Shown one piece after another: positions 19,256-21,282 of a stretch of DNA of 21,282 bases (position 1 is its first letter; every line of letters starts with the position of its first letter). Position numbers and translations under genes: made by a program. This DNA is from CAZZKE01 sp964655005. Lineage in GTDB: Bacteria > Pseudomonadota > Alphaproteobacteria > Rhodospirillales > JABHCV01. Where the stretch lies: NCBI GenBank assembly GCA_964655005.1, contig CAZZKE010000054.1, positions 1 through 21,282 of the forward strand, in the 5' to 3' direction. Under the pieces are notes generated by a model. The model ran no database searches. It was not told the origin of the DNA and saw only the letters and a program-made list of their open reading frames with translations.

Positions 19256-21282
<2,027 letters not shown>

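Overview
This window is a block of core translation, transcription and secretion genes in which every gene lies on the minus strand, so gene order reads from high to low coordinates. In transcription order: rpoB (3' part) - rpoC - [intrinsic terminator, new promoter region] - rpsL - rpsG - fusA - tuf - rpsJ - rplC - rplD - rplW - rplB - rpsS - rplV - rpsC - rplP - rpmC - rpsQ - rplN - rplX - rplE - rpsN - rpsH - rplF - rplR - rpsE - rpmD - rplO - secY (5' part). The first and last genes are cut by the window edges.

The organism is most likely an alphaproteobacterium. Evidence: rpoBC is followed directly by a fused str-S10-spc cluster; S14 is the long zinc-free form (101 aa); the N-termini of RpoC, SecY and L22 look alphaproteobacterial; base composition is moderately GC-rich as judged by eye. 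This is recognition from memory, not an alignment, and I cannot name a genus.

Layout: (1) 14988-21282 holds the RNA polymerase beta (partial) and beta' genes. They end at a strong 15-bp stem plus U-tract terminator (14921-14963). (2) 14617-14920 is the only long non-coding stretch. It has a good sigma70-type promoter (TTGACT-17-TAGTAT) and a leader of about 200 nt with two stem-loops, a 4-codon mini-ORF with a strong ribosome binding site, a second possible -10 box and a 12-bp palindrome. (3) 10424-14616 is the str cluster (S12, S7, EF-G, EF-Tu). (4) 5191-10357 is the S10 cluster (S10 to S17). (5) 1-5146 is the spc cluster (L14 to SecY, running off the window). From rpsL to secY genes are separated by 1-66 nt or overlap, and I see no convincing internal terminator, so a single long transcript is plausible.

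Together the products build ribosomal subunits, supply the two elongation GTPases, form the catalytic core of RNA polymerase and begin the SecYEG translocon. I found no mobile element, CRISPR array, tRNA, rRNA or accessory gene, and no novel multi-gene system. The points worth a second look are small: the str leader, a TTG start on rpsS, a 15-bp tandem repeat encoding an acidic L3 tail, an RG-rich S5 N-terminus, junction hairpins that sit on stop codons, a short ORF coupled to rplN, and spacers too short for the E. coli-style S7 and S8 autoregulatory sites.
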